A stretch of 11,187 nucleotides of DNA. Source: Baffinella frigidus (taxonomy: Eukaryota; Cryptophyceae; Cryptomonadales; Baffinellaceae). The notes beneath the pieces were generated by a model. The model searched no databases. It saw only the letters and a program-made list of their open reading frames with translations, and had not been told where the DNA came from. The stretch's first letter is position 1. The number at the start of each line of letters is the position of its first letter. The stretch is taken from assembly GCA_026770585.1 (NCBI GenBank), contig MU647269.1:11200-22386 (forward strand). The letters are read 5' to 3'. Made by a program: the position numbers and the translations under genes. This document shows, piece by piece, positions 1-5,880 of the stretch.

Positions 1-30
1 GAGAGAGAGAGAGAGAAAGAGAGAGAGAGA

Positions 31-73
<43 letters not shown>
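1..73. repeat. GA microsatellite
   Basis: An almost pure (GA)n tract with a few AA interruptions runs from the window start to about position 73. Related GA/GGA tracts occur at 8007-8123 and the complementary CT type at 9851-10106, so this dinucleotide is recurrent in the locus. It is probably longer outside the window. Confidence 0.97.
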
Positions 74-74
<1 letters not shown>

Positions 75-361
75 CAAGTTGGAGTAGCGAGCCCCGCCGT
101 GCCCCGCCGGCTTGTCGCCCAACCAGTCCCTCGCACACTACTCAGGCGCGAAAAACAAGAGCCAACGTGCAAAAACAGCAAAGGTAAAACAATAATCCAT
201 CTCAGAGGATACACACTTCTCGGGACCACTCCCCACCGTACTGCACACGGTCAAAAAAAAACCCATCAGAGGATACACAGAGCAACGTGTTTTTCAGCAG
301 TGAGGTGCACGGGCGGCAGGTAAGAGGGAGAATATTGGAGGAGAGACGCCAGGGTAAGAGT
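74..361. other. Unassigned sequence with a weak internal duplication
   Basis: No convincing gene is seen. A 74-codon open frame at 99-323 has no recognisable domain and is compositionally ordinary. A short word, CAGAGGATACACA, occurs at 203-215 and 267-279, each preceded by CCAT. AACGTG with nearby A- or T-runs also recurs, which suggests an old partial duplication. No function is proposed. Confidence 0.4.
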
Positions 362-383
362 GTCCCCCCGAGATTGGGGGGAC
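362..383. repeat. GC-rich 8-bp hairpin beside a telomere-like array
   Basis: GTCCCCCC (362-369) and GGGGGGAC (376-383) form a perfect 8-bp stem with a 6-nt loop. It lies just upstream of the C-rich telomere-like array. There is no T-run and no gene upstream, so it is not called a terminator. It may simply come from degenerate C-rich and G-rich telomere-type sequence. Confidence 0.6.
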
Positions 384-390
384 TCTGAGC

Positions 391-596
391 CCCAACCCCC
401 CACCCCTAGCACCTAACCCCTAACCCCTAACCCCTAACCCCTAACCCCTAACCCCTAACCCCTAACCCCTAACCCCTAACCCCTAACCCCTAACCCCTAA
501 CCCCCACCCCCTACCCCCCAACCCTAAACCCAAAACCCTAAACTCAGAACCCTAAACCGTGAACCGTAACTCGTACACCCTAAACCCTAAACCTGG
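391..596. repeat. Interstitial telomere-like array, C-rich strand on plus
   Basis: About fourteen consecutive CCCCTAA units (period 7) run from roughly 412 to 510. They are followed by degenerate CCCTAAA, CCAAAAC and CGTGAAC variants up to about 596. On the minus strand this reads TTAGGGG grading into TTTAGGG. The C-rich strand running rightwards is the orientation expected at a left chromosome end, but about 390 bp of other sequence lies to the left, so in this assembly it is interstitial. Confidence 0.9.
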
Positions 597-1172
597 GGGG
601 GGGAGAATACCAGGCCTCCATCACGCCACATCATACATCCGTACCCCGATCGAATCCCCTGCTTCATCTCCCCTGCCAAAACATGCGTTACACCCCGCCT
701 GCCCTCCCACTTAGCAGCGCCCGAGTTCTATCGTCCCCTTATTTCCGGGGATCGTTCCACGCCAACCGAGTTGTAGTTAAGCGGGATGTTATACCCTTAC
801 CCTGAAATGCATTGTAACGTGTAACAGAATCGTTTACATGGACACATCATCGAAGGCCCCGGCGCCTGCTAAGTGGACTCCCTCCAAAGGTGAACTGCTC
901 CTCAACCTTAGCAGGCGGTACTTATGCACCTTTGGACATGCCATAAGCGGTCACCGCCACTTAACTATCCTCAAGTGAGATGCTTTCCCTGCAGATCCTT
1001 TCTACGAAAGGGCGAGGCGGTCAGCTATGGTGGAAGCATTTAAACCCTAAAAGAACCTAAAGGAGGGCCGGGTGGGGAAAAGTTGTGGGAGGGGGGCTCC
1101 TACCGTAGGCAATCCGTAGGCTCCAAGTACCTCGCTGGCGTTCGCTTTTCGCATGATAGCTCTCCGCCGTTA
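597..1172. other. Intergenic, repeat-derived sequence with small inverted repeats
   Basis: No gene is supported. Small inverted repeats are present: GCCTGCTAAG (864-873) with CTTAGCAGGC (907-916), and TCCAAAGGTG (883-892) with CACCTTTGGA (927-936), interleaved rather than nested. The word TAAGTGG and its complement recurs here and again around 1505-1550 and 1618. At 1100-1120 lies one copy of a 21-bp CCTACGG-type word also found near 10412. Confidence 0.5.
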
Positions 1173-1309
1173 ATCTCCATACAAGTATTAATTAATTGCT
1201 TTTCGGCAACGAAAATTACCACACGATATGCTCATAAAAGTAATAGTAGAGCGTCTGTGTAGTAAATTTCGTTGCGCCAAAAGCAATTAATTAACACTTT
1301 TGTGGAGAT
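1173..1309. mobile_element. MITE-like palindrome, constant-core family, copy 1
   Basis: The ends ATCTCCA (1173-1179) and TGGAGAT (1303-1309) begin long imperfect inverted arms. They run through TTAATTAATTGCTTTT and then a core resembling GGCAACGAAAATTACYACAC. The arms are about 50 nt each around a spacer of about 30 nt. The same core forms the inner arms of the palindrome at 1855-1982, while the outer arms differ. There is no coding capacity, so if mobile it would depend on a transposase elsewhere. Confidence 0.75.
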
Positions 1310-1631
1310 GACCGTAGGGAGTGACCTGCGAAGCGGAGGCGCGTATCCTTCTCGCCGTACACTATCGTTCCGAAGCCGTGTATCTGCCCCGATTGGATCT
1401 ATTCCGAGGCGGGCCTGTCAAGTAAGCTAAGGGCTCTGAGGCGGGTCTGGCGAGTAAGCTGAGGGCTGGCAGGGAGTCATTCGGAGGGGTGGAAGTGGAC
1501 ACAACCACTTATCTCTCCTCAGTTGTCATAAGTGGACGCCACCACTTAGCTACCCTCACGTCATTGGCATCAATTGCGGCACTCCCAATTGATGATGGAT
1601 ACGTGGTATAGTGTCCACTTATGGCAGGTAC
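1310..1631. other. Intergenic sequence containing dispersed repeat R1 copy 1
   Basis: 1319-1407 is a copy of a dispersed repeat that starts GAGTGACCTGCGAAGCGGAG. It recurs at 1833-1855 (truncated) and at 1989-2045 continuing at about 2213-2240. A local near-repeat AGTAAGCTRAGGGCT follows at about 1421-1470. CCACTTAT (1505-1512) and ATAAGTGG (1529-1536) form a small inverted repeat. No gene is supported. Confidence 0.6.
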
Positions 1632-1678
1632 GTACGCACCTCTGTATCAGGTTATGGACCTGATACAGAGGTGCGTAC
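1632..1678. repeat. Perfect 21-bp hairpin
   Basis: A 21-nt arm (1632-1652, beginning GTACGCACCTC) is repeated exactly in inverse orientation at 1658-1678, around the 5-nt loop TATGG. Its right arm overlaps the left terminal repeat of the 1674-1807 element. The two structures share the sequence CGTAC, and a related GGTACGTACC lies at 1802-1811. Confidence 0.9.
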
Positions 1679-1807
1679 CACGCCAGATTGGAGGAGGGTG
1701 GTGACTGTCTTAAAAACACATCTGATGGGGTTGTTGACTTTTCAAAACCACTGCCCTCCGGAGGAATTGACTTTTGGCGTCACCTTCCAAGACTCTGGCG
1801 TGGTACG
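1674..1807 (+). mobile_element. Terminal-inverted-repeat element, copy 1
   Basis: The terminal repeats CGTACCACGCCAGA (1674-1687) and TCTGGCGTGGTACG (1794-1807) are exact 14-bp inverses. The core element CCACGCC...GGCGTGG is 126 bp and flanked by TA on both sides, as for a TA target duplication. An inverted second copy lies at 9405-9531 with the same terminal CCACGCCAGA and shared interior such as CAAAACCACTGCCCTCCGGA with a few changes. There is no coding capacity. It looks like a non-autonomous DNA transposon; the superfamily is not determined. Confidence 0.82.
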
Positions 1808-1832
1808 TACCATCTCGTAAGGTTGAGGTGGG

Positions 1833-1855
1833 GAGCGACCTGCGAAGCGGAGGCG
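1833..1855 (+). repeat. Dispersed repeat R1, truncated copy 2
   Basis: GAGCGACCTGCGAAGCGGAG and a few further bases match R1 at 1319 and 1989 with one change. The match ends where the 1855-1982 palindrome begins. Intact R1 resumes just after the palindrome at 1989, so the palindrome is bracketed by two direct copies of the R1 head. Confidence 0.8.
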
Positions 1856-1982
1856 GGGAAACCTATTTTTCTTTCATTTGATGGCAACGAAAATTACTAC
1901 ACAATTCGTTCTTACTAGTAATATTAAAGCATTTGTGTAGTAATTTTCGTTGCCATCAAATGAAAGAAAAATAGGTTTCCCC
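1855..1982. mobile_element. Perfect 50-bp-arm palindrome, constant-core family, copy 2
   Basis: Positions 1855-1904 and 1933-1982 are exact inverse complements over 50 nt, separated by a 28-nt spacer that contains ACTAGTA. The inner arm, GGCAACGAAAATTACTACAC, matches the 1173-1309 element. The outer 28 nt (GGGGAAACC... to TTTGAT) do not match that element. A half copy of the spacer plus right inner arm lies at 5881-5920. Perfect arms suggest recent formation or repair. No open frame. Confidence 0.88.
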
Positions 1983-1988
1983 GGATAA

Positions 1989-2240
1989 GAGTGACCTGCG
2001 AAGCGGAGGCGCGTGTCCTCTTCGCCGTACACTATCGTCCCGAAACCTGGTTTCGGGTTTGGGGTTTGGGGTGTGGGGTGTGGGGTGTGGGGTTTTGGGT
2101 TTGGGGTTTAGGGGTTTGGGGTTTGGGGTTTGGGGTTTGGGGTTTGGGGTTTGGGGTTTGGGGTTTGGGGTTCAGGGTTTAGGGTTTAGGGTTTAGGGTT
2201 TGAGGGTTAGGGTGTACCGTGCATCTGGCCCGATTGGATC
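1989..2240 (+). repeat. Dispersed repeat R1, copy 3, split by a telomere-like tract
   Basis: 1989-2045 follows R1 copy 1 closely (GAGTGACCTGCG..., CGCCGTACACTATCG). The match resumes at about 2213 with CCGTGCATCTGGCCCGATTG, corresponding to 1377-1403 in copy 1. In copy 1 the two halves are adjacent. Relative to it, copy 3 carries about 165 bp of extra telomere-like DNA. Confidence 0.8.
2046..2213. repeat. Interstitial telomere-like tract, G-rich strand on plus
   Basis: The tract begins with the hairpin CCCGAAAC/GTTTCGGG, then GGGTTT and GGTGTGG variants. About nine near-perfect GGGGTTT units (about 2107-2170) come next, and four AGGGTTT units and GAGGGTTAGGG follow. The unit type drifts along the tract. 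It interrupts dispersed repeat R1. The open frame with a WGLGFGV period here is a by-product of the 7-bp repeat. Confidence 0.9.
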
Positions 2241-2472
2241 TCACCCTGCCAAGCCCCACGAGCGGTAAGAGCGCCACCAGATCGAGGAATAAGTTTCTGT
2301 ACAGAAACTTACACGGTCCGTCATTCGTGTTCTTCTTTAACCCTTAAACCCTGAACCGGAATAAGGGATACAGACACCTGTAAGGAATACGCTTCAGGGA
2401 TAAGCTTGTGTAAGAGCGCGAACAGACCACTCGAGAACGCTGGAGCACCCTATGTACGTTGGGGAGCGAGGA
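2241..2472. other. Intergenic sequence with a 22-bp palindrome
   Basis: TAAGTTTCTGT/ACAGAAACTTA at 2290-2311 is a perfect 22-bp palindrome with no spacer. Around it lies unassigned sequence with short telomere-like fragments (CCCTTAAACCCTGAACC at about 2340). No gene is supported. Confidence 0.6.
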
Positions 2473-2588
2473 GTACGCTGAGGGGGAAACACGACCCGTG
2501 ATTTGACGTCAAAACTGAACTTTGACGTCAAAACGGAACTTTGACGTCCCCAGTGTATCCACCCGGTTGTGTTTCCCCCTCAGCTTAC
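2473..2588. mobile_element. Inverted-repeat element with internal CRE-like repeats
   Basis: The arms 2473-2496 and 2565-2588 are 24-bp inverted repeats with about two mismatches (CTGAGGGGGAAACAC in the left arm). Inside, a 19-bp unit TTTGACGTCAAAACKGAAC occurs twice (2502-2520, 2521-2539), followed by a partial third at 2540-2551. Each full unit contains the palindrome TGACGTCA, the classical bZIP/CREB-type site. Whether any factor binds is unknown. Confidence 0.75.
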
Positions 2589-2601
2589 AACCGGATGCAA
2601 C

Positions 2602-2629
2602 GAGATCGGCTGATGTTGCAGCCGATCTC
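2602..2629. repeat. 11-bp perfect hairpin
   Basis: GAGATCGGCTG (2602-2612) and CAGCCGATCTC (2619-2629) pair around ATGTTG. It lies 14 bp after the preceding inverted-repeat element. No coding or regulatory role is visible. Confidence 0.8.
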
Positions 2630-2757
2630 ATCAAGAGGGCTCGTGTCACCTGATCGGTTCTATTTCGCAAGGCGTACATTGAAATATTACGGTACACATC
2701 AAGGTATTTCGACCCCTGAAAGTACACAAAGGTTCCAATGCCAAGCCAGATCTGAGG

Positions 2758-2862
2758 TATCCCTTAAGTGGCGAGTAGGCTCATACGCCCTACGGTAGGG
2801 TCCTAGGACCTGCCTAGGACCTCTTACGGGTCAAATTTGACCCGCTCGCCACTTAAGGGATA
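2758..2862. mobile_element. MITE-like inverted-repeat element with nested palindromes
   Basis: TATCCCTTAAGTGGCGAG (2758-2775) and its exact inverse (2845-2862) bound a 105-bp element. Nested inside are an 18-bp perfect palindrome, CGGGTCAAATTTGACCCG (2827-2844), directly next to the right arm, and overlapping CCTAGG-centred palindromes (about 2800-2822). The interior also carries CTACGGTAGGGTCC, a word shared with other repeats in the window. No coding capacity. Confidence 0.82.
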
Positions 2863-2945
2863 ATCTTTTAGGTGGCGGGACTAGAGCCATGAGATGACGC
2901 AAGCCGGACCGTATACTTAGTAAGTTGATCACTTTCCTTTAGGTA

Positions 2946-3042
2946 TGAGAGAAATAAAGAAGAAGAAGAAGAAGAAGAAGAAGAAGAAGAAGAAGAAGAG
3001 AACGAACAAGAAGAACAAGAACAAGAAACAAGAAGAAGAAGG
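2946..3042. repeat. GAA trinucleotide microsatellite
   Basis: About 16 GAA units in a row are followed by GAA/CAA variants. On the minus strand this gives a leucine- and phenylalanine-rich open frame, which is treated as an artefact. GAA tracts can adopt triplex structures; this is a general property of such DNA, not shown here. Confidence 0.95.
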
Positions 3043-3472
3043 ACCGTCTACATAGCAAATTCCACGCATAAAAAAAACACCTCTTGAAATCAATCAGTTT
3101 CCGCATCAGAGGACGGACCGTATAGACCGCGCCACCATCTTGCTCCTTCCAAATGTGCGTCGCCTGCGAAACCTCGCTCCTGAGCAGCTCCGCTGACGAC
3201 CTGCGCCGAAGAAACAAGTTGATTAGCTACCCTCCAGCCACCAGGAGTGAATCAAACGAGGTGGTCGAGAAGGTTCATTTGCCCTGGATGGTACACGTTT
3301 TTCATGTACCTCACAGGGGAAATCAACTTTCGAGAAACCTCGCTCCTCAGAAGCTCGGCCGACGACCTGCTCACCGAGACAAAAGTTGAGAGTGAGACGT
3401 CTCAAAGCAAAAGTGGAACCTGTGTCAACTTTTGTGACTGTGGAAACCGTCGCAAAGACCTCCTTTGAGCAA
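3043..3472. other. Intergenic sequence with dispersed repeats R3 and R4
   Basis: R3 (GAAACCTCGCTCC... followed by GACGACCT) occurs at 3168-3216 and 3334-3390, with a third copy at 3830-3880. R4 (AAAGTGGAACCTGTGTCAAC) occurs at 3407-3449 and again at 3795-3834. A hairpin with CCCTGGATGGTACA against TGTACCTCACAGGG lies at 3283-3317. Open frames across R3 are not conserved between copies, so no gene is called. Confidence 0.65.
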
Positions 3473-3719
3473 GCTTATTGTACTTTTCGGGTCAGCGCGG
3501 ATTTTGGGTCGGGGTCGGGGAGTCGGGAAAAATCGAAAGTATCGAAAAAGGGCTCTAGTATTGGTGATATATTATGGGTGGGGGGTGCATCTTGTCATCA
3601 TATCAATGCATAAGATAGCTTAAAACTTTAGATGGACGCACCAATTATCGAGATTTGCATTTCCCGACACCCCGACCCGACCTCGAGAAAATCCGCGCTG
3701 ACCCGAAAAGTACAATAGC
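3473..3719. mobile_element. Foldback-like element with long terminal inverted repeats
   Basis: The left arm starts ATTGTACTTTTCGGGTCAGC at 3477. It is matched in inverse by the right arm ending TACAAT at 3716. Similarity covers the GCGCGGATTTT segment and a GTCGGG-rich segment (about 3503-3530 against 3661-3685). It continues less well into the interior (ATTGGTG near 3560 against CACCAAT near 3641). The element is about 245 bp, most of it arm. It separates two R3/R4 clusters. Confidence 0.78.
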
Positions 3720-3829
3720 ACCCAGTGGTCCCAAGTTCCACTGCACTGCAGAAGATCTGGGTGAAAATAAGCGACTTTCCGTGAGGATAGCCCTCAAAAG
3801 TGGACCCTGTGTCAACTTTAGTAACAGTG

Positions 3830-3880
3830 GAAACCTCGCTCCTCAAAAGCTCTGCAGACGACCTCGCCAACGAGAAATTT
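3830..3880 (+). repeat. Dispersed repeat R3, copy 3
   Basis: GGAAACCTCGCTCCTCAAAA, then CTGCAGACGACCTCGCC, matches R3 at 3168 and 3334. Here R4 (3795-3834) comes directly before R3, whereas at 3334-3449 R3 comes before R4. The order of modules therefore differs across the foldback element between them. Confidence 0.75.
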
Positions 3881-3888
3881 TTATTAGA

Positions 3889-4049
3889 TTCATGGACGAG
3901 GTCATGCAATTTAATCCGTGTTTTTGCTATCTCGGGGTGGGTTTTGTCCCATGTTAAAGCTACGTCGATGCTAAAATAGCAAATTTTGGCAAACTTCGCC
4001 CTCAAAATAGCATGAAAGGCGGTTTCAATTGCATGGCCTCGTCCATGAA
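3889..4049. mobile_element. MITE-like 161-bp inverted-repeat element
   Basis: The 23-nt arms TTCATGGACGAGGTCATGCA... (3889-3911) and 4027-4049 are inverse complements with one mismatch. The interior holds several GCTA/TAGC words, including TGCTAAAATAGCA (about 3969-3981). No open frame of note. The right edge abuts dispersed repeat R6 (4048-4128). Confidence 0.82.
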
Positions 4050-4128
4050 GATATCCATAAAGTCACAAACACTTGAGTGTTGCAGAGCGGAGTCCAGCCG
4101 GGCGAAAACGGGGCGAGGGTGGGATTTA
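4048..4128 (+). repeat. Dispersed repeat R6, copy 1
   Basis: AAGATATCCATAAAGTCACA, then CTTGAGTGTTGCAGAGCGGA, matches 5254-5335 over about 80 bp at roughly 85-90% by eye. Shared words include AGCGAAAACG-type and GGTGGGATTTA. Both copies sit next to inverted-repeat-rich DNA. No reading frame is obviously conserved. Confidence 0.78.
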
Positions 4129-4672
4129 CGACCCAAGCGTGTCGACCCTCCCCTTCACCCCCGCGGGTGTCGCCCGTGCCGTCTCGCCCGCCCCGCCAGT
4201 CTGACCGTCCTCCTGCTCCCATCAGGGCAAGTCGGGGGTTGGCCAAACGATGAACATGCTTGAGCTGGGAGGGCTGGGGGGCGCAAGTGGCGTTGTGTCA
4301 TGTGGTGCCATGTTGCGCCCCCATATCAGGTCTGTCCCTACTGGTATTGCCTACCGTAGGGTCCCACACACGATTCACATACGGACTCTTCAAGAAAGCC
4401 CTTCATAGCAACAACGGCGTGCTTCGGAAGGTTTTACGGTTTACGGTACACTGATTTAGGGTCCACGTCTCGCCCGCCCCGCCCGCCTAACCGTCCTCCT
4501 GCCCCCCTCGCACATTTCGTAAGGAGCTCGGTCTACATTCATGCATTGCGTAGGGTGCTACGGTATGCGATACAGTGAAGTGCTATGGAATGCCGGAATT
4601 AGAGTGATGCCTGAATTAGCTAGATAGAGAGACTGCCGCGCTTGGGGATACCACGGAGGCGTGTGGGAGGGG
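4129..4672. other. Intergenic sequence with dispersed repeat R5
   Basis: A GC-rich word, GTCTCGCCCGCCCCGCC followed by GACCGTCCTCCTGC or AACCGTCCTCCTGC, occurs at about 4178-4214 and 4468-4502. GCCTACCGTAGGGTCC (4349-4363) belongs to a word family also seen near 1100, 2787 and 10412. A 64-codon frame at 4260-4454 has no recognisable domain and spans this repeat word, so it is not called. Confidence 0.55.
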
Positions 4673-4804
4673 GTTTGGGGTTTAGGGTTTAGGGTTTGGG
4701 GTTTAAGGGTGCACGGTTTAGTGCACTACCGCGCCGGGGCACTAAACCTGGCATCCTGAAACCGAAACCCGAAACCCGAAACCCCAAACCCCAAACCCTA
4801 AACC
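4673..4804. repeat. Opposed telomere-like arrays around a hairpin
   Basis: G-rich units (GGTTTAGGGTTTAGGG type, about 4673-4710) run into the inverted repeat GGTTTAGTGC (4715-4724) and GCACTAAACC (4739-4748). C-rich units (CCCGAAACCCGAAACCCCAAA type, about 4757-4804) follow. The whole segment is a degenerate large palindrome of telomere-like sequence with a GC-rich centre (CGCGCCGG). Confidence 0.85.
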
Positions 4805-4810
4805 ACAAAT

Positions 4811-4857
4811 CCACCGCGGATGTCTGGGGTAGGGCGCGGGCCTGGATCGAGGGTTTT
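4811..4857 (+). repeat. Dispersed repeat R7, copy 1
   Basis: CCACCGCGGATGTCTGGGGT through CTGGATCGAGGG matches 5101-5146 (CACCGCAGAGGTCTGGGGTA through TTGGATCGAGGG). In copy 1 the match ends where the 4858-4999 inverted-repeat element begins. Copy 2 has no such element at the equivalent point. Confidence 0.75.
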
Positions 4858-4999
4858 CATCTCGGAAGATAACTGAATCAGTTCCTTTTAAATAGGCGGT
4901 TGAACAGGAGAAAATAGTTAGGGCATAGTAAATTTAATTAGGCCTCCTAATCAAATGAAAACGCCAATTAGGGGACTGATTCAGTTATCTTTCGAGATG
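4858..4999. mobile_element. MITE-like 142-bp element
   Basis: CATCTCGGAAGATAACTGAA... (4858-4884) and its inverse (4973-4999) form 27-bp terminal inverted repeats with two differences. Weaker matching continues inward (GGCG near 4896 against CGCC near 4962). The interior is AT-rich and non-coding. It lies between R7 copy 1 and a separate hairpin. Confidence 0.85.
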
Positions 5000-5031
5000 A
5001 GGTTCGTCGAGGAGCTCCGCTCGACGAACCT
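5000..5031. repeat. Perfect 12-bp hairpin abutting a MITE
   Basis: AGGTTCGTCGAG (5000-5011) and CTCGACGAACCT (5020-5031) pair around GAGCTCCG. Its right arm plus TTGAT recurs as GACGAACCTTGAT-like sequence at about 6331-6343. It begins at the base after the preceding element ends. Confidence 0.85.
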
Positions 5032-5555
5032 TGATTTCACGTTTCGCACTGTCCTGATAACGCAGGCTTAACTTCCCTGATTTCAGCTCGTTGCCCTGTG
5101 AACACCGCAGAGGTCTGGGGTAGGGCACGGACTTGGATCGAGGGCTTGGTCGAGATGAGTTCAGAGGAGTTCCCCGCGTGATCCCACACCACCTGCTCCA
5201 ACGAGAGAAGTTTATTCGCTACCAGAGAAGGTTATTAGGTACCAGGAGTTTACAAGATACCCGATAAAGTCACGAACGCTTGAGTGTTACAGAGCGGAGG
5301 CCAGCCGAGCGAAAACGAGGCAGGGGTGGGATTTAATAAACCACGTATCGTGCTATCTTGTGGGTGGCGTTCCACTCAGAAGGCTACGTCGACCCTGGCT
5401 CCCCGGATATCCGGGGGGTAATATCCGGGGGGGTACGTGACCATTCCCGGCACAGACCGAAAAAAGGGATCCAATTCCGGTTCAGACGTGGAGTGGTGCT
5501 ATCTTAGCCTCGGAATAGCTTTACCATAGCATAACCCCCACCCTCGTTGGCAGGG
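5032..5555. other. Intergenic sequence with repeats R7 and R6, second copies
   Basis: 5101-5146 is R7 copy 2 and 5254-5335 is R6 copy 2. CCCCGGATATCCGGGG at 5401-5416 is a perfect 16-bp palindrome, followed by a tandem partial, AATATCCGGGGGGG. CTATCTTGTGGG/CTATCTTAGCC-type words recur at about 5352 and 5509. No gene is supported. Confidence 0.6.
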
Positions 5556-5880
5556 CTTAGGGTTTACGGCGTGGGGTTCGGAGTTCGGGGGTTTAGGGTT
5601 TAGGATTGAGCCATCCCAAAAACTGCACTGCAAGAGCAGTGCAGTTTAGGGTTTCGGGGCCTCGGGGTTTCGGGTTTTAGTGTGGGGTTTAGGGTGTATT
5701 CGGTGTTGGAAGTGCTCCCACCGCACGGCACGCCGCCCACTAAACCCTAAACCCTAAACCCTAAACCCCGATCTATGAACAGAAACCTCTAGACCCTAAA
5801 CCCTAAACCCAAACCCGAAACCCGAACCCCCCATCCCCCCAACCCTCAACCCCTCAACCTAAAACCTAAAACCTAAACCT
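5556..5880. repeat. Telomere-like arrays in both orientations
   Basis: Degenerate G-rich units (TTTAGGG, TTCGGGG) run at about 5556-5610 and 5645-5695. C-rich CCCTAAA and CCCGAAA units follow at about 5738-5880. Between them are the 12-bp hairpin at 5620-5647 (AAACTGCACTGC, loop AAGA) and the R8 copy at 5690-5735. The G-rich then C-rich order repeats the arrangement at 4673-4804. Confidence 0.85.
5620..5647. repeat. Perfect 12-bp hairpin inside a telomere-like array
   Basis: AAACTGCACTGC (5620-5631) and GCAGTGCAGTTT (5636-5647) pair around AAGA. It is embedded in G-rich telomere-like sequence. Confidence 0.85.

Noticed and set aside
362-383. Intrinsic transcription terminator
   Set aside because: GC hairpin without a U-tract or an upstream gene, in a eukaryotic setting.
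391-596. True chromosome end
   Set aside because: Orientation fits a left telomere, but 390 bp of other sequence lies outside it and similar arrays occur internally in both orientations.
1991-2182. Open frame with WGLGFGV periodic peptide
   Set aside because: It is the translation of a 7-bp telomere-like repeat and has no coding evidence beyond lack of stops.
2939-3217. Minus-strand poly-leucine/phenylalanine ORF, membrane-like
   Set aside because: The hydrophobic run comes from the GAA microsatellite; no other coding signal.
3153-3957. Overlapping ORFs containing SSADDL-type peptides across R3 copies
   Set aside because: The shared peptide is due to the DNA repeat; frames and stops differ between copies and no domain is seen.
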